Assembly (NCBI GenBank): GCA_964058805.1
Contig: CAXKVV010000022.1
Coordinates: 124,001-188,000 of the forward strand
Reading direction: 5' to 3'
Source: Schoenoplectus triqueter
Lineage: Eukaryota; Streptophyta; Magnoliopsida; Poales; Cyperaceae
Length of the DNA: 64,000 nt
Shown here: positions 37,877 to 48,890 of the stretch, in pieces
How positions within the stretch are numbered: position 1 is the first letter of the stretch
Layout: every line of letters starts with the position of its first letter
The notes under the pieces: model-generated
Databases searched by the model: none
Told to the model about the DNA's origin: nothing
The model's input: only the letters and a program-made list of their open reading frames with translations
Position numbers and translations under genes: made by a program

Positions 37877-38697
37877 CAAACGGTAGGCTGTGAATAGCAT
37901 TACATAAACCCAGCCTCCAGTTCCACACGAGAAATCCGCTCCCAGAAGAAGAATAACACAGCGGGCCCTCACGGGAAACCCCGTTCAGAAAAGGAAAGCC
38001 CAAACGCCCCCACTTGACTCTTGAGTGACTGCAACTGTGCAATAATAATTAATTAAAGAAGTAGACAGTGACGAAAGAGGCGAGAAAAATAGAGTAAATT
38101 ATCTCAAACTATGGACTCACGAACCAGGCAGCTTCCGAAGCCAACTGTTTCCAAGCTCATAGCCGCTTCATCTCCACTCACTCACTTTACCCTGACGTCT
38201 TCCTTTCCGCACCAAAGAATATTCTCCTCCCATCTCGAAGGATGCATCTGCGGATATATTGCATCTATAATTGGTGTAGTAATCTTTGTGTCCGGTCAGA
38301 AACCGACTTGAGCGGCTGGAAACCGAAACATATCAGTTTGACCATTTTTTTTAAAATCAAATTAAATTGAATTCAAATCTGAATGAATCGAATGAATTTT
38401 CTAAATGGGATTGGATTTTGTCACTTTTAATTGTGAGCAAACTTCCTTTTGACAATTTATACATCACAGTACTCAATTTACAAACAATGATACTCTTATT
38501 CAATGTATACATCAACAGATTAACACAAATTAACGAATAAATGAACCAACATTTCAGTTCTCACTAAAAAAACGGAATTGCTCTCTTTCTCTGTTCCAAT
38601 TAGAAACCGAGTTGAAAACAGAGCAAGTTGAAATGTCGCTCACGACTCACCCGTTCAAAAAGAAAAAGCTATTCAAAACCTTTGCTTTTCTAAAGTC
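37877..38697. other. Downstream region of CBF copy A
   Basis: No recognised gene. An ORF at 38111-38311 (66 codons) has Ser/Thr-rich content without motifs and I do not call it. CBF-A transcript 3' sequence probably extends leftward from 38697. Confidence 0.4.
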
Positions 38698-39348
38698 TCA
38701 ATTCCACAAAGACACCACAGCTCCCCACTCGTTATCGTCATCGAAATTGTTAAACCTCTCAACAGGAGGTTCCATCATCAACCCCTCAGCCAAACTCGCG
38801 TAGTACAGCCCCAAATTCATCTCTTCGTTTCCACCCCAATTAAATTCAACTTGATGGGACGCAACGGAATTAATCGTAGATTCAACTATCCAAGATGAAA
38901 CCACCTCCTTCTCCTCAACCATCTCAGCTGAAGATATCGAGGTGGATATGTTCTCAGCCGAGCATGATGAATCCCCTGAATGAAGCGCCTCGGCCACTTT
39001 CACAGCTGTTTGCTTCATCTCTTGCACGCTGGAGAAGGAAGAAGGGATGTTAATCAGCCATGCGGAGTCGGCAAAGTTCAGGCAAGCAGACCGGCCTCTG
39101 AAAGCCATAGCTGCCACATCATGTGCCCGAGCAGCCATCTCAGCTGTCGGGAAAGTACCAAGCCAGATTCTCGATTTGTTGTTGGGATTTCTCACCTCAC
39201 ACACCCACCGGTTCAAGTTGCCCCTGCGCCGGACTCCTCTGTACACAGGATGCCTTGTTTCCTTAAACTTGGTGCGGCCCGACGGCTTCTTTGGAGGTGC
39301 CGACCATACAGTCGTGTAGTCTGACTCACTGCTTGAAGAGGATTCCAT
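38698..39348 (-). CDS. CBF/DREB1 transcription factor, copy A
   Basis: Single-exon AP2/ERF activator of the CBF/DREB1 group, 216 aa, expected to bind CRT/DRE (CCGAC) promoter elements in the nucleus and switch on cold and drought genes. CBF signature 1 is [16 protein letters not shown] (19-34), the AP2 domain runs about 36-93 ([32 protein letters not shown]), and signature 2 is DSAWL (94-98) where Arabidopsis has DSAWR. The acidic C-terminus ends SLWN, recalling the LWSY box. The residue equivalent to DREB Glu19 is Asn54 (VRNPNNK). The AP2 loop GNLN is one residue longer than NSG of Arabidopsis CBF1. The start [11 protein letters not shown] is shared with the neighbouring copies. TATA-like sequence lies at 39469-39476 (minus strand) and a CCGCGT element just upstream. 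Tandem paralogs: 42048-42701, 44228-44917 and pseudogene 53050-53627. Confidence 0.95.
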   Translation of the reverse strand: MESSSSSESDYTTVWSAPPKKPSGRTKFKETRHPVYRGVRRRGNLNRWVCEVRNPNNKSRIWLGTFPTAEMAARAHDVAAMAFRGRSACLNFADSAWLINIPSSFSSVQEMKQTAVKVAEALHSGDSSCSAENISTSISSAEMVEEKEVVSSWIVESTINSVASHQVEFNWGGNEEMNLGLYYASLAEGLMMEPPVERFNNFDDDNEWGAVVSLWN

Positions 39349-39468
39349 TTCAAAACTGAAAGTGCTTCTTGTTGATAAAATCAGATTTAGAGAGAAGAGT
39401 AAGAGAGGAGAGGAGGGGAGTGCTCAGAGTGAGCTGGGGGTGTTCTGAGTTTGTAAATGCAAAGAAAC

Positions 39469-39510
39469 TATTTATATGTTGTGGGGAGCAGAGTGAGTCG
39501 TAAAACGCGG
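39469..39510 (-). promoter_or_regulatory. TATA box and CAMTA-type CCGCGT motif of CBF copy A
   Basis: On the minus strand, TATAAATA (39469-39476) lies about 120 bp before the ATG. CCGCGT (39505-39510) is some 30 bp further upstream. CCGCGT is the CM2/CG-1 core bound by CAMTA factors in the Arabidopsis CBF2 promoter (established knowledge). Use here is inferred. Confidence 0.65.
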
Positions 39511-39790
39511 AATCAGAGAACAGGGAGCGTTAAGCTATCATCGAGCAATAAACAGCTGGGATTGAGAAAGCGACTTGGGGGTTGGGAACTTGGGATTGGG
39601 ATTGGGATTTTTCTTGGTTTTATTTATTGTTTCTATTATCCTAATGTGGAGGAAAATGGAAAAATAAAATATTATCCTAATCCGGAGTGTCGCTATCAGT
39701 CTCGATTCAGCGGAGCTGTGGAGGAGACGCTGGTTTAGATCGCTGGCATGGGGCTGACCGCGCACACAAAGGAAATTTCCTTTTTCTTTT
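39511..39790 (-). promoter_or_regulatory. Upstream block shared by CBF copies A, B and the pseudogene
   Basis: In gene A the plus strand carries GCGTTAAGCTATC, AACAGCTGGG, an AAAGCGACT-type word, CAGCGGAG and GCGCACACAAAGG, in this order. The same series occurs at 42880-43190 (copy B) and, shortened, at 53765-53960 (pseudogene). This shows that the duplications carried several hundred bases of promoter along. The shared words are candidates for control elements, since the spacing between them has diverged more than the words themselves. Confidence 0.6.
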
Positions 39791-39829
39791 TCTTTTGCTT
39801 TTGGATTTGATTGCTTGTTTACCAATTAA

Positions 39830-42047
39830 ATTACCATTTCAGTTTCTTGATTCTTGACCGTCGTTTCGTTCAAGCTACTGAATTACTGATACAATTACAC
39901 TCCCACCGTCTGCTCAATTGTTCGGTCTGTGTTATAAATACTAGCAATATATTCGCACGCGTTGCAGCGGACTCTAATGTTGGAAATACCCGTTAAATTA
40001 TTTTACTGGAGTAAAAAGAAGTAGAAGAGTAAAGCTTAAGTGTTACTAAGATTATCAAGCTCAATAATATTCTTAATTAAAAAGTATATTTTATCATCTT
40101 CATATGAATTTTTGGAGAATAAAAAGATTAACTTAGATTTGTTATGTACTATTATCCATTAAATTAAACAAAAATGAAATAGAGAGCGGGGACTGGGACT
40201 GCAACAGAGGCAGAGTTGAGATTCATGCAAACAGCTGACCGAGTTCATCCCCTCTTTCCAGTGTTTGCCAGGGGAGGTTGCAATTTGCAATTTGCAATTT
40301 GCAATTTTTAACTCTTAGGAAAAGCACAAACATTGCATATCTGCGAGGAGCTTGATGCGATGTATGTATCCCAGTGGGATAGCTGTTCAATGGATGGAAC
40401 ATGCGAGGGGAGCAGCGAGCAGCGAGCTAGATTCATTCTCCCTTGCCTTGTTGTGTTGTTGACTAATATAATAATATTTCTCCCTATCACAGTAACAGTT
40501 CGGTCTTTTACTTTTTCTTGACCCGTTATTGGTTTACTGGACTGTGAGTCTGTGAGGGCTAATGGTGGTTTGAACGTTGAACTTTCAAGAGTTGCGAGAG
40601 TTGCGCCTCCACTCCAACAGATATGGTCGCTGGTCAGCCACAGAATAGTGACCAGTGCATAAGAGAAAAATCCGTAGGTATATTTGATAATTCATTGAAG
40701 AAGTCCTTCTAATGATTATGAGACCAAGACTGAATTTCTTCTAGCAAAAAAAGAAAAAAATAGCGCATTCAAAAAAGGGGAAAAAAAGGTGCTGGCTGGT
40801 TGCTGAAGGTGCCTTTTATTGTTTAACGGTTTAAGACCTTCTGGATTATTTTTTTTTGAAAAAAAAATAACAGCATCCAAAACAATGAAAGAAAAGATGA
40901 ACTGCCAAAAAATTGAAAACAATTAAATAAATTCAAAAAGGAATTGTATGAGCAATTAAATAAATTTATTTCAAATAAATCTGTAATTCCAGTTCATACT
41001 CAAAAGACATAATAAGAAAGTTGAAAAGCCGGCATTAACGTAACACAATGCAAAAATTGAGAGAACTTAACCGAAAAAACAGTAAAAGAAAGGAAAAAGG
41101 TATATAAAAGGAAAATAGAGCGTCTAATTGTTCTTCAATAAAAATTACTCAAGATTTTCATCTGAATTGACATAAATCTCAAACAATAATAATTATAAAC
41201 TCATCAATCAATAAATAAATAAATCATACTCATGAATGAACAAAAACGTGCTAATCCTTTTTTTACATATTTAACATATTTAAAATGTGAAAAATATATA
41301 AGTTTAGGAGTTTATACCAATTAAATTTTGACTGCTTATAACACTCAATTTCAAGATTTAACACTCAATTCTTCAGGTTTATATTATTTTAATTCTCAAT
41401 GTTTTATACTAGTTCAATTTTTCGAGTTTATACTAATCAAATTTTAAGAACTTATACTTATCAAATTTCAAGAGTTATAACATTACAATTCACGAATTGA
41501 AAAAAAAACATCTAAAAAAAAATGAATTTGATAAGACCTCAAAAATGTGCACCTTAAATAGCATATTTCAAAGAACATGCATAAATGTTTTACTTCAAAA
41601 TTGAAAACTATGATGTACATATATCGTAATATGAGAATGCCAACAGGAAAAAATATGCAAATTTATTAGGATTAAAATATAGTTTAAAAAATAATTTTTT
41701 TTACTTCAAAATTGAAAGCATGAAATCATCAAGCTGAGAATATATAGTTTAAAATATTTTCAATATTGAACTTGGGTAACTAAATATAGAATTTTGTTAA
41801 CAAAACTATAAAATCGACTTGTATAGATAAAAATTCTGCACAACATAATCCTCAAAGTTAATATTAAAAAACAGCTAATAACGTTTAGAACTAAATATAT
41901 GAATTAATAAATTAAAGAATAATTCTTTCAATTTACAAATAGTAATGAGTACTTGACTCCTATAGAACTAGAGAGAAAGATGTACTAAGACAAAACAGAG
42001 CAAATTCAAAGCCTCTCTACAAACTATCCAAAAAATGTCTTCGAAAA
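39830..42047. other. Intergenic between CBF copies A and B
   Basis: AT-rich, no gene recognised. Contains four perfect GCAATTT repeats at 40280-40307. Loose repeats of TTTATACTAATCAAATTTTAAGA-like words occur at 41310-41490. Confidence 0.4.
40280..40307. repeat. (GCAATTT)4 tandem repeat
   Basis: Four perfect 7-bp copies. Confidence 0.95.
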
Positions 42048-42701
42048 TCAACTCCACAAACAAACCGGCGTTCCCCATTGGTTGTCATCTAAATCACCAA
42101 ACCACCCAGGCCCAGCAGGAGGTTCTATCATCAGCGCCTCGGCCAAGCTCGCATAATACAGTCCCAAATACATATCTCCATCTCCATCACAATTAAATTC
42201 CATTTGATCATTGGCCGCCAAATTGGTCTTGGATTCTGATTTCAGCGATGAAATCACTTCCGTCTCCTCAGTCATCTCGGCTGATGATGCAGATGGAGAC
42301 ATATCATCGGTCGAATATGATGAATCTTTTGAATGAAGTGCCTCAGCTACCTCAACAGCCATCCGCTTCAAATCTTGCACACTGGAGAAGGAAGCAGGGA
42401 TGCTGATCAGCCATGCTGAGTCGGCAAAGTTTAGGCAAGCGGAGCGGCCCTGCAGCGCCATCGCTGCTACGTCATGGGCTCGGGCAGCCTTCTCAGCTGT
42501 ACGGAACGTACCGAGCCAGATTCTCGATTTATTATTGGGGTCTCTGACCTCGCAGACCCACCGATTGAGAGCACCCCTGCGCCGAACTCCTCTGTAGACA
42601 GGATGCCTTGTTTCCTTGAACTTGGTGCGTCCTGACGGCTTCTTCGGAGGCGCCGACCATACAGTCATATAGTCAGAGTCGCTGCTAGAAGAGGATTCCA
42701 T
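42048..42701 (-). CDS. CBF/DREB1 transcription factor, copy B
   Basis: Single-exon CBF/DREB1 activator of 217 aa from the chosen ATG. An in-frame ATG ten codons upstream (42731) would add [10 protein letters not shown], but all paralogs begin MESS, so I take 42701. It has signature 1 [16 protein letters not shown], a full AP2 domain ([45 protein letters not shown]) and DSAWL. It is most similar to copy A over the AP2 domain and the following helix ([24 protein letters not shown]). The position equivalent to DREB Glu19 is Asp. The acidic C-terminal region carries the [17 protein letters not shown] block common to all copies and ends CLWS. Upstream on the minus strand are TATATATA (42811-42818) and CCGCGT (42866-42871). 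Expected role and site of action are as for copy A. Confidence 0.95.
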   Translation of the reverse strand: MESSSSSDSDYMTVWSAPPKKPSGRTKFKETRHPVYRGVRRRGALNRWVCEVRDPNNKSRIWLGTFRTAEKAARAHDVAAMALQGRSACLNFADSAWLISIPASFSSVQDLKRMAVEVAEALHSKDSSYSTDDMSPSASSAEMTEETEVISSLKSESKTNLAANDQMEFNCDGDGDMYLGLYYASLAEALMIEPPAGPGWFGDLDDNQWGTPVCLWS

Positions 42702-42810
42702 TGGAGATTTCAAGTTCTTCTGAGTGAGCAAGAACTAATTGGAGAGTATGAGTGGAGTTTTAGAGTGTGAACTGTGATTGCATTCTGAAATTGGAAATGA
42801 ATGGAAGAAA

Positions 42811-42871
42811 GTATATATAGGTTGGGGGGAAGGAACCAACTAAACTAAGAGGAAGTAAAGTCCCAACGCGG
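42811..42871 (-). promoter_or_regulatory. TATA box and CCGCGT motif of CBF copy B
   Basis: Minus-strand TATATATA near 42811-42818, about 110 bp before the ATG, and CCGCGT at 42866-42871, about 165 bp before it. Spacing matches copy A within about 10-20 bp. Confidence 0.65.
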
Positions 42872-43259
42872 GGTTATAGAAAAAAGAAAAGGCAGCGTTA
42901 AGCTATCTCCCTTCGAGAAACAGCTGGGTTCCTGGGGATGGGAAAGTGACTCGGGAGGTACCTGTTTCACGTTTTCTGGATTTGTGTAGAATTGGTTCTC
43001 TTATCTTCATGGGGACATAAAGAATAAAATAATAATAATAAGTAGGGATAATTTAATTCTTTAATTCTTTAATTCTTTGTGCTGGGGCCCGGTGTGTCGC
43101 TTTCTGGCTCAATTCCGCGGAGGGAGCGTTGGTTGGTTTTATTTTTCTACTCACAGCCTTGTGGCTTGCAGTTTGCGCACAAAAAAAAGTTCTTAATTCC
43201 TTTTGCTTACTGTTGCTGATTACCTTCTAGTCCTGTTGACCGACCTTTGGCTTCAAACA

Positions 43260-44200
43260 ACGGCTAATTGCCTAAAATACAGACATACTACGAGTCTACG
43301 ACCGTCTGTCCACTCAATTGCTCAAATAAGCATGTGTTCGGATCTTCGAAATAGAGTGAAATTTATTCAGTCTAAGGTCCAACTTTTGAAAATACACTAT
43401 ATCGTTGTAATTTATCGTTAACCTAGTTTATAATTATTTATAAGAGTTTAGCTATGGCATCATGATCGGTGTTATGAATCATTTTTAATTTTTAAATTTT
43501 AAATGATCAATTTAAATCGTTTAAAATATTTTTTTATATAAAAATCTAGTCATAAAAAAGTAAGAATAATATTGTATTGCCTAATAAATCTTAAATAATG
43601 TTCTTTTTATTGTTCCCACACCCATAATTTTGCTATCGCAAAAGACAAAAGATAAATAGGAAAGTTCATAAAAATGATTATTAATTTGTCAAACAACATG
43701 GGCGGAGTCTAATGAGAGCTGAAGAGGGCCGCGCTCCAAAAAAAAATTAATATACCTTAAAGATTTATAATATTTTATAGTGTAATTATGATAAATTTTT
43801 ATTTGGTCCTCAAAATTTGAGATAAAATGTTTACAATATGTACAAAATTGGTTTAGCCTCATAATTTTGATCAGGCTCCGTCATTATCAAAAAAGACTCA
43901 ATCATTTTTTGAAGTGTACAAAATATATAGACAATTATCAGGAGTACCAATTTAATTTAATATTCAAATTTTTGATAAAGGAATATCTACAAATTCATGA
44001 ATTTTACTTTAGTAACTAACAAGGAAATTTAGTCCATTAATCACCATTATCGAATAAATTTGTTGTCAACAAAACTTTTTTCTCGAATTAAAAAAGATTG
44101 AACATTGGAATTCTTTGTCAAAATATTTACAATTATTTATTTCATACTCTTCGAACGAAAAATTGTTTACTAAAAGTCAGAACCACTCTTTTAAACTGAA
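43260..44200. other. Intergenic between CBF copies B and C
   Basis: No gene. 43700-43885 starts GGGCGGAGTCTAATGAG and ends with CTCCGTCAT, so it may be a decayed hAT-like MITE with GGCGGAG ends; no target duplication was found. Confidence 0.35.
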
Positions 44201-44227
44201 AAACACAACACTCTGGATCAAAAATGG

Positions 44228-44917
44228 TCAAACGATGTAGCTCCATAAAGTCATCTCTGTGCTCTCTTCATCCTCATCACAACTTCCGTAACTCGGAGGC
44301 TCCATTAGTAATGCCTCGGCAAGGCTCGCGTAGTACAGCCCCAAGTCCATGTCTCCATTCATATCCAACTCGAACTCAATCTTATCAAACCCATCAGAAT
44401 CAGAATCAGAATCAGAATCAGAATCAGAATCATTGAAAATTGATGCAGCACTAACCACTTCAGTCTCATCTGACACCCGACTAGCTGACGTGGATGAAGC
44501 GTCAGACTCTCTTTTCCCATTCTCACTCCCGTTTAATGTGTTTGCCACTTTAATCGCTGTGCGCTTGAGCTCTTGCACACTCGAGAAACTCGAAGGGATG
44601 TTAATCAGCCATGCTGAGTCGGTGAAATTGAGGCAAGCGGCGGAGCCCCGAAGAGCAATTGCCGCCACATCATGGGCCCGGGCCGCCATTTCTGCATTGG
44701 GGAAAGTTCCGACCCAGATTCTCGATCTTGTATTGGGCTCTCTTACTTCGCAAATCCAACGGTTCGAGTTCCCCCGGCGCCTGACACCCCTGTAAATGGG
44801 ATGGCGAGTTTCTCGAAACTTGGTACGGCCAGCGGGTTTCTTCGGGGGAGATGACCAGACGGTTGCATACTCGGACGAGCTCGTCGGTGAGCCTGATTCT
44901 CCAGTTGATGATTCCAT
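44228..44917 (-). CDS. CBF/DREB1 transcription factor, copy C, with Asp-Ser repeat
   Basis: Single-exon CBF/DREB1 activator of 229 aa and the most diverged intact copy. Signature 1 is [16 protein letters not shown], the canonical form. The AP2 domain reads [23 protein letters not shown] and [22 protein letters not shown], with the DREB Glu19 position kept as Glu. Signature 2 is TDSAWL. A (TCAGAA)6 tract in the DNA encodes an uninterrupted Asp-Ser run in the acidic activation region, absent from A and B. The C-terminal [17 protein letters not shown] block is shared. The protein ends TLWSYIV, closer to the family's LWSY ending than A or B. Its upstream region lacks the CCGCGT element and does not align with the promoters of A and B, so its regulation probably differs. 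The antisense ORF at 44349-44795 is a shadow. Confidence 0.95.
   Translation of the reverse strand: MESSTGESGSPTSSSEYATVWSSPPKKPAGRTKFRETRHPIYRGVRRRGNSNRWICEVREPNTRSRIWVGTFPNAEMAARAHDVAAIALRGSAACLNFTDSAWLINIPSSFSSVQELKRTAIKVANTLNGSENGKRESDASSTSASRVSDETEVVSAASIFNDSDSDSDSDSDSDGFDKIEFELDMNGDMDLGLYYASLAEALLMEPPSYGSCDEDEESTEMTLWSYIV
44394..44433 (-). repeat. (TCAGAA)6 hexanucleotide repeat in CBF-C coding sequence
   Basis: Six perfect hexamers read on the minus strand as alternating GAT-TCT (Asp-Ser). Slippage changes would keep the reading frame, so length alleles are plausible. Confidence 0.95.
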
Positions 44918-45149
44918 TGGCAGTATTTCTTGCTTTTGTTTTGGTAATGCTAGAAAATAGTGTGATGTTTAGTTTATCATCAGTGAAGGTATTAATAGGT
45001 GGGTTGAAGCGGGAAAAGCCGAAAAGGGAAAAAGGGAAGGAGATGGGGACAAAGTGGGACCGACTGAGAACAAAGGAAAGGGGGATGGTCTCAAAAATGG
45101 TGGATTGTTGGATGGTTTTTGCCTTTGTGGTGATATTTTAGTCTTTCTA

Positions 45150-46494
45150 CACATGAGTACATGCAAGTTGTTAAGGGGCTTGTGGTGCGTGGAGTATTTG
45201 GAGAATTGGATGGAAAAGGCAAGGAGGTAGTGCACTTACTACATTTGCTCTTATCCATGGGGATGTCAGCACTTTTCGGTCCTTGTTTTGACTATGCTTT
45301 CAATTTGTTACAACTTCAATTACAATATTTTAAATTCCTGGCTGATCTTAAACCCGCCTATTGTTTATTAAACAGGGAGCCGGATTGTACCCAGTTTTTT
45401 TTTTTCTTCATAAAACTGGTTTCTTAAACCCACCTATTGCTTATAAAACAGGGAACCGGATTGTTTATTAACGGGGGATTTGCAAGGAATTCAGTTTATT
45501 AGAAGAATAGATATGTTGTCTTAATTTACGGTGTAATTTAGGAACTGTTTTTATGTAGGTTAATGTGTTTTTATTTATGATCCTCGTTGAAGGAACTGGT
45601 ACTGTAAGAGACGGGCTTTCACCCTAAAAAAACAACTGGTTAAGGATTATCCAGTTTTTTTATATATAATATTTATAATAATTGTATTATTAATGTTAAG
45701 AGTGATGAAATTGAAATTTGAAAAATACGAATGTCAGACGTCTTTATTTTTTTTACTTCTCAATTTAAAAAAAAAACCAAAAGACGCTGTGGGAGTGACG
45801 TTTTCCCACTGACGTCAAACTCTTAAAAGATGACTATAAGAGATGGCCAAAGAGATGATTTAAAAAAAATCACATTTTTAAAATTTGAATTTTATCACTT
45901 TTGTATTTAATAATATAATTATTATAAATATTATATATAAAAAAAACTTAGGCTTATCAGATGGGATTAAGCAGGTGGAGGCTTGTCAGATCCCAGATAA
46001 ACTCTCCAAATGTTCACAAAAAATAATATTTTTTTCATATTGCTTCTTTATCTTAAAATATAAATTTTCAATGGGGTTGCTTTGTTATTCTTGTCGCCAT
46101 TAAGTTACTTTAAATGATAGTATTTATTATTGATTTCAGGCTTGTCATGCATGAGAATCCAAGCAAATTTTAAAAACGAACCTCGTAAATTGTCGTGCTT
46201 ATCAAGTTATCATTTTGCACCACTATTATAGGAACATATCAAACTTCCAGATTCATCCTCCTTTGCAACAGAATTACAGAAACCAGGTTCAAGTGGACAG
46301 GTAAATGACAAAATATAACTTTTTGAGCTCCAGATGCACCGTATATTATGCATCCCTGTCCAGGTCAATCACCAATGGCAGGAGGCTAGCCAAATTCATC
46401 CTCCCTCGCTTTCCAGATTAATTTTCTCACGTTTCTAGTGTCTAGTGATAATTGTATTTTAAATGTTCGTAGACAAGTTACTGTCTCCATCATT
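45150..46494. other. Intergenic upstream of CBF copy C
   Basis: No gene recognised. 45340-45480 has a direct repeat of AACCCxCCTATTG-TTTATxAAACAGGGAxCCGGATTGT with spacing of about 85 bp. A LINE-tail-like run ending in oligo(A) lies near 45590-45640, but it is too short to be sure. Confidence 0.4.
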
Positions 46495-46502
46495 GTTGCT
46501 AT

Positions 46503-47045
46503 TAGAGCTGCAAACGAATCCAACACGAACAAACTGATTTATGTTCGAATTTGATTTAAAATCTATTTCGAACTAGTTTGATTCGAAATAGATAGACAGT
46601 TTTAAACTCAAACTATTGTTTGAAATTCGATTCGTTAAATATTTGAACTGTTTGATTTGATTCGTAAATAGTTTGAAATAGAATTATTAGGTGAATAAAT
46701 TTCACAATTCATATCAAAATAACATAATCAAATATAAAAAATATCAATTTAATATAAATTCATACAAAACTAAAAATTCATTCAACAAAAAATAATAAAT
46801 TTTATATAAATTCATACTACTCAAAGTCTCAAACAATCAAATAATTAATACAAATTCAAATAAAAATAGTTCACGAACACATTTCGAACGAACTCACCAT
46901 GGTTTGAGTTTGATTCGATATAATTTCGGATCGAATCAATTTGATTTGAAATTAATTTCGAACTAAAATCGAACGAACTTTTTTCAAACGTTTTTCGAAT
47001 CAAACACGAATGAACTACGAATTTCAAATATTTCTTGCAGCCCTA
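46503..47045. mobile_element. hAT-like MITE (TTCGAA-rich)
   Basis: 543-bp element. Ends: TAGAGCTGCAAAC on the left and TAGGGCTGCAAG (reverse complement) on the right. Flanks are GTTGCTAT (46495-46502) and GTTGCTAC (47046-47053), 7 of 8. The interior has many CGAA/TTCG words in both orientations around a plain AT-rich centre, the same architecture as the GTACCCG element at 11101-11669. Confidence 0.8.
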
Positions 47046-47096
47046 GTTGCTACTGATCTAGACATATGCCTTTTGCGATTAATTGTTTGAAGTGTT

Positions 47097-47160
47097 GCCT
47101 TCCGCGGAAATTGTATATATAATTTCCTGCCTTCCGCGGAAATTGTATATATAATTTCCT
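47097..47160. repeat. Perfect 32-bp tandem duplication with internal palindromes
   Basis: Two identical 32-bp units, each containing TTCCGCGGAA and the near-palindrome GGAAATTGTATATATAATTT followed by CC. Zero divergence suggests a recent duplication. Confidence 0.95.
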
Positions 47161-48595
47161 GTTTGGCAAACGTCGTAAATTAAACCGAAATAAAAGTTAA
47201 ATTATTTTTGTTTGATACTTTAAAACATTTTAAAATAGTTTAAGTAATTTATTACACCTAATAAACGAATATTTTTTAATAGTAAGTAAAATAATTAAAT
47301 ATATAGATTTGATATCAAGTTTAAAACTCGGATCTATTTTTTTATTTTCTTCATTTTATTTATTTATTTATTATTTTTAATAAATTTTAATAGTCATCCG
47401 AATTTATTTATGAATCATCCGAATCATATTTATAAGTCATCCGAATCGTGTTTTGAGATTTTTTTTCACATCCTGCTAAATTTAACGAATTAATTTTTAT
47501 TGCAAATAAATTATTATAAAGTTTGTTCCTTAAAAAACGCTAACATTAGTTGTTAAAATCGATACCAACAAAAGCAAAAGCTAGGTTGGTTCCATCCTAA
47601 ACAGTATAGGTGGTGTAATCCGGTCGATTCAATTGATCTGACTAGGAAATTTAAGAATTTTCTTTCTCCAAGACAAATGGAGTAAAATTAATCATAGAGT
47701 AAATACTCAACCACGTACCACGAAGTAATTTGAATAAAAAATAATTAAAGAAAAAGTCAGTAATTTAACATCAAATCACTTTCATTTAGTGCACTAAAGT
47801 ATTTTACAGCATTTATAACCCTTTTACTCTACTTGCAAATTGGATTACAATTTAATGTTAGCTATATAGTAAATTTTCATCAATCCGATAATTACATTTT
47901 TAATAAAAATTCTGTAAAATGAATAGTTTGAGGAAAATTGGCATGGCTGTTGTACATTATTTTCTTCAAAAGAATTTATTTGATATAACTATAATAATAA
48001 TGATATTGATGATGATGATAAACTAATGTGATGTCTTGTTATATTTTGATTTGTTTTACTCGTTCTATATCAATCTCTGATGTACAAAATAACTAATAAG
48101 GATTTTGCACAAAATCCTAAGACAAGAAATAATTGTACAAATATATATGTCTTTTAAATTCTATCAAAAAAATATAATTAGTTTTACTATTTTATTAAAA
48201 AAACTCTTTAGCAAAGAAATCCAATTTAGAATCTTACTAATATTGTGCTCCATAAGTGGATAGAGGAGAGATGGAAAAGGAGAGCGAAAATTTTACCCAT
48301 CTAAATAACTCTACTTGATTCACAACTATTAGTTTCAAGGCCGTAGTGTTTTCCTTCTTTTTTGTCCCCGTCCCTTCTCTTTTGTGTAACAAAATGTCAA
48401 TTAAATGGAATGAATTATTTTTTTTGCAGTTATAAAAATAGCCAATAAAAAAATAGGCAATTTGCGATTTTTTTAACCTAAGAAAAGTATCCCTTAAGAT
48501 AGATATATCGTATATTGATACGGCATTAATAGATTGTTTTTTTTAGAGTGCAGAGATTTCTGCTTTTTTCTTTTCTTTTTTATATTTTGCTCAAA
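47161..48595. other. Intergenic AT-rich DNA
   Basis: No gene or bounded element recognised. Confidence 0.4.
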
Positions 48596-48603
48596 TAATG
48601 AAC

Positions 48604-48890
48604 TAGAGGTAGCAGATTTCAAATCAACCGAGAAGTTTGTCTGATTCATACAGATTTGAATATGGTCTGATTTGATTTTTTAGGAAAGTCAAATTGATCC
48701 GACCCGATTCAAGATCAAATGATCCATAATCCAATAAAAATTAATTAAAGATCTGAAAAAACATAATATATAAATTGATTTGGATCAACCTAATCCGGAT
48801 CTGATCTGATTTATTCTAGAAAATTAAAATAATCCGATCTAATTCATCCAAATCTGAACCTAACTCGCCCCCATCTGATTATCATCTCTA
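48604..48890. mobile_element. hAT-like MITE, TAGAGGTR family, copy 2
   Basis: 287-bp element. Ends TAGAGGTAGCAGA and TAGAGATGATAATC (reverse complement); flanks TAATGAAC (48596-48603) and GAATGAAC (48891-48898), 7 of 8. It shares AAAGATCTGAAAAAACATAA and TATATAAATTGA with the element at 37662-37868. Confidence 0.85.

Noticed and set aside
38111..38311. 66-codon ORF near CBF-A
   Set aside because: No recognisable family, no splice partners, not repeated near the other CBF copies.
39457..39825. ORFs on both strands upstream of CBF-A
   Set aside because: They lie in the shared promoter block, are not conserved as frames in the B or D promoters, and have no motif.
44349..44795. 148-codon plus-strand ORF
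   Set aside because: Antisense shadow of CBF copy C.
45590..45640. Possible second short LINE tail
   Set aside because: Only a loose GGAACTGGTACTG...oligo(A) likeness and no target duplication found.
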